Shown here piece by piece: positions 19,089 through 20,972 of a stretch of 20,972 nt of DNA; the first letter of the stretch is position 1; each line of letters begins with the position of its first letter. The notes beneath the pieces were generated by a model. The model searched no databases. It worked only from the letters and a program-made list of their open reading frames with translations, and was not told where the DNA came from. Location: IMG/VR virus record IMGVR_UViG_3300046804_001103, positions 1 to 20,972 of that record, one strand, 5' to 3'. A program made the position numbers and the translations under genes. The DNA is from a virus.

Positions 19089-19480
19089 TGGCTGGTTTTA
19101 CGAACTACTCTGAAGACTTGGTTCTTGATTGGCTGCTGACGAATGCTTCAGCAACCCGCCCAACCGCTTGGTATGTTGCTCTTTATACGGTTGCGCCGGG
19201 TGAAGCAGGCGGCGGCACGGAAGTCTCTGGCGGCTCTTATGCTCGCACAGCCGTGACATTCACTGTTTCAGGCACTGCTCCGACAACAGCCAGCAATAGC
19301 GGCGCTGTTGAGTTCCCGACAGCCACAGGCTCATGGGGCACGATTGTCGCTGCTGGCATCTTTGATGCGTCCACAAGCGGCAACCTTCTTGCCTTTGCAA
19401 ATTTAACAACGTCTAAGACTGTGGACAGCGGTGACGTTCTCCGCTTCAACACTGGCGAAATCGACGTTACGTTGGACTGA
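19088..19480 (+). CDS. Gp80-like tail/fibre-associated protein
   Basis: The 130-residue beta-rich protein follows the pattern of the phage Gp80 'tail fibre' family: LVLDWLLTNASATRPTAWYV, ALYTVAPGEAGGGTEVSGGS, YARTAVTF, NSGAVEFPTATGSWGTIVAA, GIFDASTSGNLLAFANLT, and the closing TVDSGDVLRFNTGEIDVTLD. This is a small beta-sandwich domain in virion tails. ATG 19088 follows TAGGAGTACATACTA and overlaps the adaptor stop by 1 nt. Confidence 0.85.
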   Translation: MAGFTNYSEDLVLDWLLTNASATRPTAWYVALYTVAPGEAGGGTEVSGGSYARTAVTFTVSGTAPTTASNSGAVEFPTATGSWGTIVAAGIFDASTSGNLLAFANLTTSKTVDSGDVLRFNTGEIDVTLD

Positions 19481-19486
19481 TAAGCA

Positions 19487-20248
19487 GTGTCTGACTATGG
19501 CGTTGCAGACTACGGCGAAGGTTTATACGGCTCTGGCTATGTCCTAGAAGCCGCATTTACCGCTGCTGCAACGTCAGATGCTACTGCGGCTGCAATCAAG
19601 ACAATATCTGCTGCTGTTGTTATGGCTGCTCAGTCAGATATGTCTGTGGATGGAACACGGGTTCTTCTTGCGGCCTGTGAAGCGGCTGTAACGACATCGG
19701 CGGCGGCATTTGCGGCAGATGTTGAAGTTTGCTCTGTCACAATGGCTGCATCATCTGGGATGGCAGCAGATGCTGTAATCATTCAGACAGCAACAACGAC
19801 AGTAAATGTCACCAGCACGGCTGCTGCAAACGGATTCCTGATCCTTCAGCCATCGGCTGATATGGCTGCCACTTCTGATGCGTCTGCGACTGCTTATGTG
19901 GCGCAATTGGCATCCGTTCAAATTGATGCCCAGTCTGATGCAACTTTGAATGCAAATGTAACTTCCTACTCTGCATTCACCGCTTCTGCATCGTCTAATA
20001 TGGCTAATTCTGCCATAGTGTATTATTCTGCTTCTGAGACAATCGCTATTGTTTCTGATGCAACCATGAGCGCAAATCGCATCATTGCAGCGTCTGAGAC
20101 TATTTCTTGTGTTTCAGGTATGACTGCAAACGGTCGGTATTTGTGGGAGCCAGAAACAATAGCATCTGAAACATGGACGCCACAATCGGTGTCTTCTGAA
20201 ACTTGGACTCCAGCTTCAGTTCCTGCTGAAAGTTGGACAGTGCAATAA
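19487..20248 (+). CDS. Repeat-built virion/tail protein with WT-motif tail
   Basis: GTG 19487 starts a 253-residue protein with only a weak ribosome-binding site (GATAAG), 6 nt after the Gp80-like gene. After a Gly/Tyr start (YGVADYGEGLYGSGYVLEA) come about ten degenerate repeats of ~20 residues, each with an A-x-S-[DG]-[AM] core (AATSDATA, AAQSDMSV, AASSGMAA, AATSDASA, DAQSDATL, ASSNMANS, IVSDATMS, CVSGMTAN). It ends with three ~10-residue repeats around ETWTP/ESWTV. Strongly Ala/Ser/Thr rich and beta-like, it suggests an elongated fibre or tail spacer. Function by position and repeats only. Confidence 0.75.
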   Translation: MSDYGVADYGEGLYGSGYVLEAAFTAAATSDATAAAIKTISAAVVMAAQSDMSVDGTRVLLAACEAAVTTSAAAFAADVEVCSVTMAASSGMAADAVIIQTATTTVNVTSTAAANGFLILQPSADMAATSDASATAYVAQLASVQIDAQSDATLNANVTSYSAFTASASSNMANSAIVYYSASETIAIVSDATMSANRIIAASETISCVSGMTANGRYLWEPETIASETWTPQSVSSETWTPASVPAESWTVQ

Positions 20249-20265
20249 GGGCGAAGGAGGCTTCA

Positions 20266-20972
20266 GTGGCCGATTCATATACAACTAACCTTAACCTCAC
20301 TCTTCCAGAGGTCGGTGCAAGTCGTGACACTTGGGGCACGAAAATCAACACTGATATGTCATCCATTGATGCCCTGTTTAATGCAGCAGGCAATGGAACG
20401 TCTGTTGGTTTGAATGTTGGTAGCGGTAAAACGCTGACAGTTGCTGGTACATTTACTGGATCAGGAACAGTTAACATTAGTGGTTCAGCTTCAATCACTG
20501 GAACACTTGTTGTTCCAACTTCTGCATCTCCTGCTCAGACCACAGATGGTTCTATGGTATGGGATAGTGACGATAATCTTTTGACTGTTGGCGATGGATC
20601 ATCGCGTAAAGTGATGACTGATACAGATAGCAGTCAAACACTTACAAATAAAACGCTCACAAATCCAACAATCAATGGGTTCACTGGCAATACAGCAATT
20701 GTGAACATTGGTTCTGGTCAGATTTATAAAGATACATCTGGAAATGTTGGTCTTGGAACAACATCACCATTAGCAATGCTGCAAGTGATTGGCTCAAGTT
20801 CTATCGCAGCAGCAAAACTTCCAAACATTCTTGAAACAGCTACTGTATCTGCTACAGCAGCAACTGGCACAATCAACTATGATGTAACAACACAGAGCGT
20901 GCTGTATTATACAAGCAACGCATCTGCCAACTGGACAGTTAATATCCGCGCATCAAGCGGAACATCACTTAA
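20266..20972 (+). CDS. Tail fibre protein, N-terminal part (runs off window)
   Basis: GTG 20266 follows a consensus AAGGAGG (20254-20260). The frame stays open for 235 codons to the window edge. The start, ADSYTTNLNLTLPEVGASRD then TWGTKINTDMSSIDALF, is a well-known phage tail-fibre head region that attaches to the tail. It continues with beta-rich low-complexity sequence, including SQTLTNKTLTNPTINGF, a motif common in fibres, and GNVGLGTTSPLAMLQVIGSS, typical of fibre shafts before a chaperone or receptor-binding end. Base use is visibly more AT-rich than in the capsid gene. The receptor-binding C-terminus is outside this window. Confidence 0.85.
   Translation, partial: MADSYTTNLNLTLPEVGASRDTWGTKINTDMSSIDALFNAAGNGTSVGLNVGSGKTLTVAGTFTGSGTVNISGSASITGTLVVPTSASPAQTTDGSMVWDSDDNLLTVGDGSSRKVMTDTDSSQTLTNKTLTNPTINGFTGNTAIVNIGSGQIYKDTSGNVGLGTTSPLAMLQVIGSSSIAAAKLPNILETATVSATAATGTINYDVTTQSVLYYTSNASANWTVNIRASSGTSL

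Noticed and set aside
1-20972. CRISPR array, insertion sequence, integrase/att site
   Set aside because: No regularly spaced identical repeats, transposase, terminal inverted repeats or recombinase gene were seen on reading both strands.

Overview
This window is about 21 kb of a tailed double-stranded DNA phage or prophage genome. All supported genes lie on the + strand, packed with 1-25 nt overlaps or short gaps. The host is probably an alphaproteobacterium, perhaps Hyphomicrobiales/Rhizobiales-like. That rests on a GapR/DUF2312 nucleoid-protein homologue and on small phage families (DUF6378, DUF6321, DUF6496, recognised from memory) that I associate with such phages. The portal, scaffold, SU10-type capsid and adaptor order suggests a podovirus-like head. 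No integrase, lysogeny repressor cassette, RNA polymerase or DNA polymerase is seen here, so lifestyle cannot be decided.

Region 1 (1-3940) is an early cluster of small genes. It holds a one-helix membrane peptide, a protein with a DnaA domain IV-like helix-turn-helix, a DUF6378 protein, a GapR-like protein, a secreted lytic transglycosylase-like enzyme, a tandem pair of paralogous small proteins, zinc-ribbon-like proteins, an SGNH/GDSL hydrolase and an XRE-type regulator.

Region 2 (3935-8533) is the replication and recombination module: RuvC-like resolvase, RecE/lambda-exonuclease-type PD-(D/E)XK nuclease, DUF2815 single-strand-binding-like protein, a VapE-type P-loop helicase and an unknown 194-aa protein. 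Four of these end in an acidic stretch plus phenylalanine, like the C-terminal tip of bacterial SSB. An AT-rich 255-bp gap (7694-7948) carries four exact copies of a 9-mer and is the best origin or operator candidate.

Region 3 (8534-10734) holds a palindrome, a possible leader ORF, an intrinsic terminator, then the small and large terminase genes. Alternating TGTCA/TGACA half-sites inside the small-subunit gene are a possible packaging-recognition site.

Region 4 (10738-13620), between terminase and portal, is an accessory cassette: tRNA-Gly(TCC), tRNA-Thr(TGT), three small lysine-rich proteins, a cysteine-cluster protein, a GT-A-fold glycosyltransferase and a SAM methyltransferase.

Region 5 (13617-20972) is morphogenesis: portal, small protein, scaffold, major capsid, a hairpin, a conserved small protein, head-tail adaptor, Gp80-like tail protein, a protein built of ~20-residue repeats, and the N-terminal part of a tail fibre that runs off the window.
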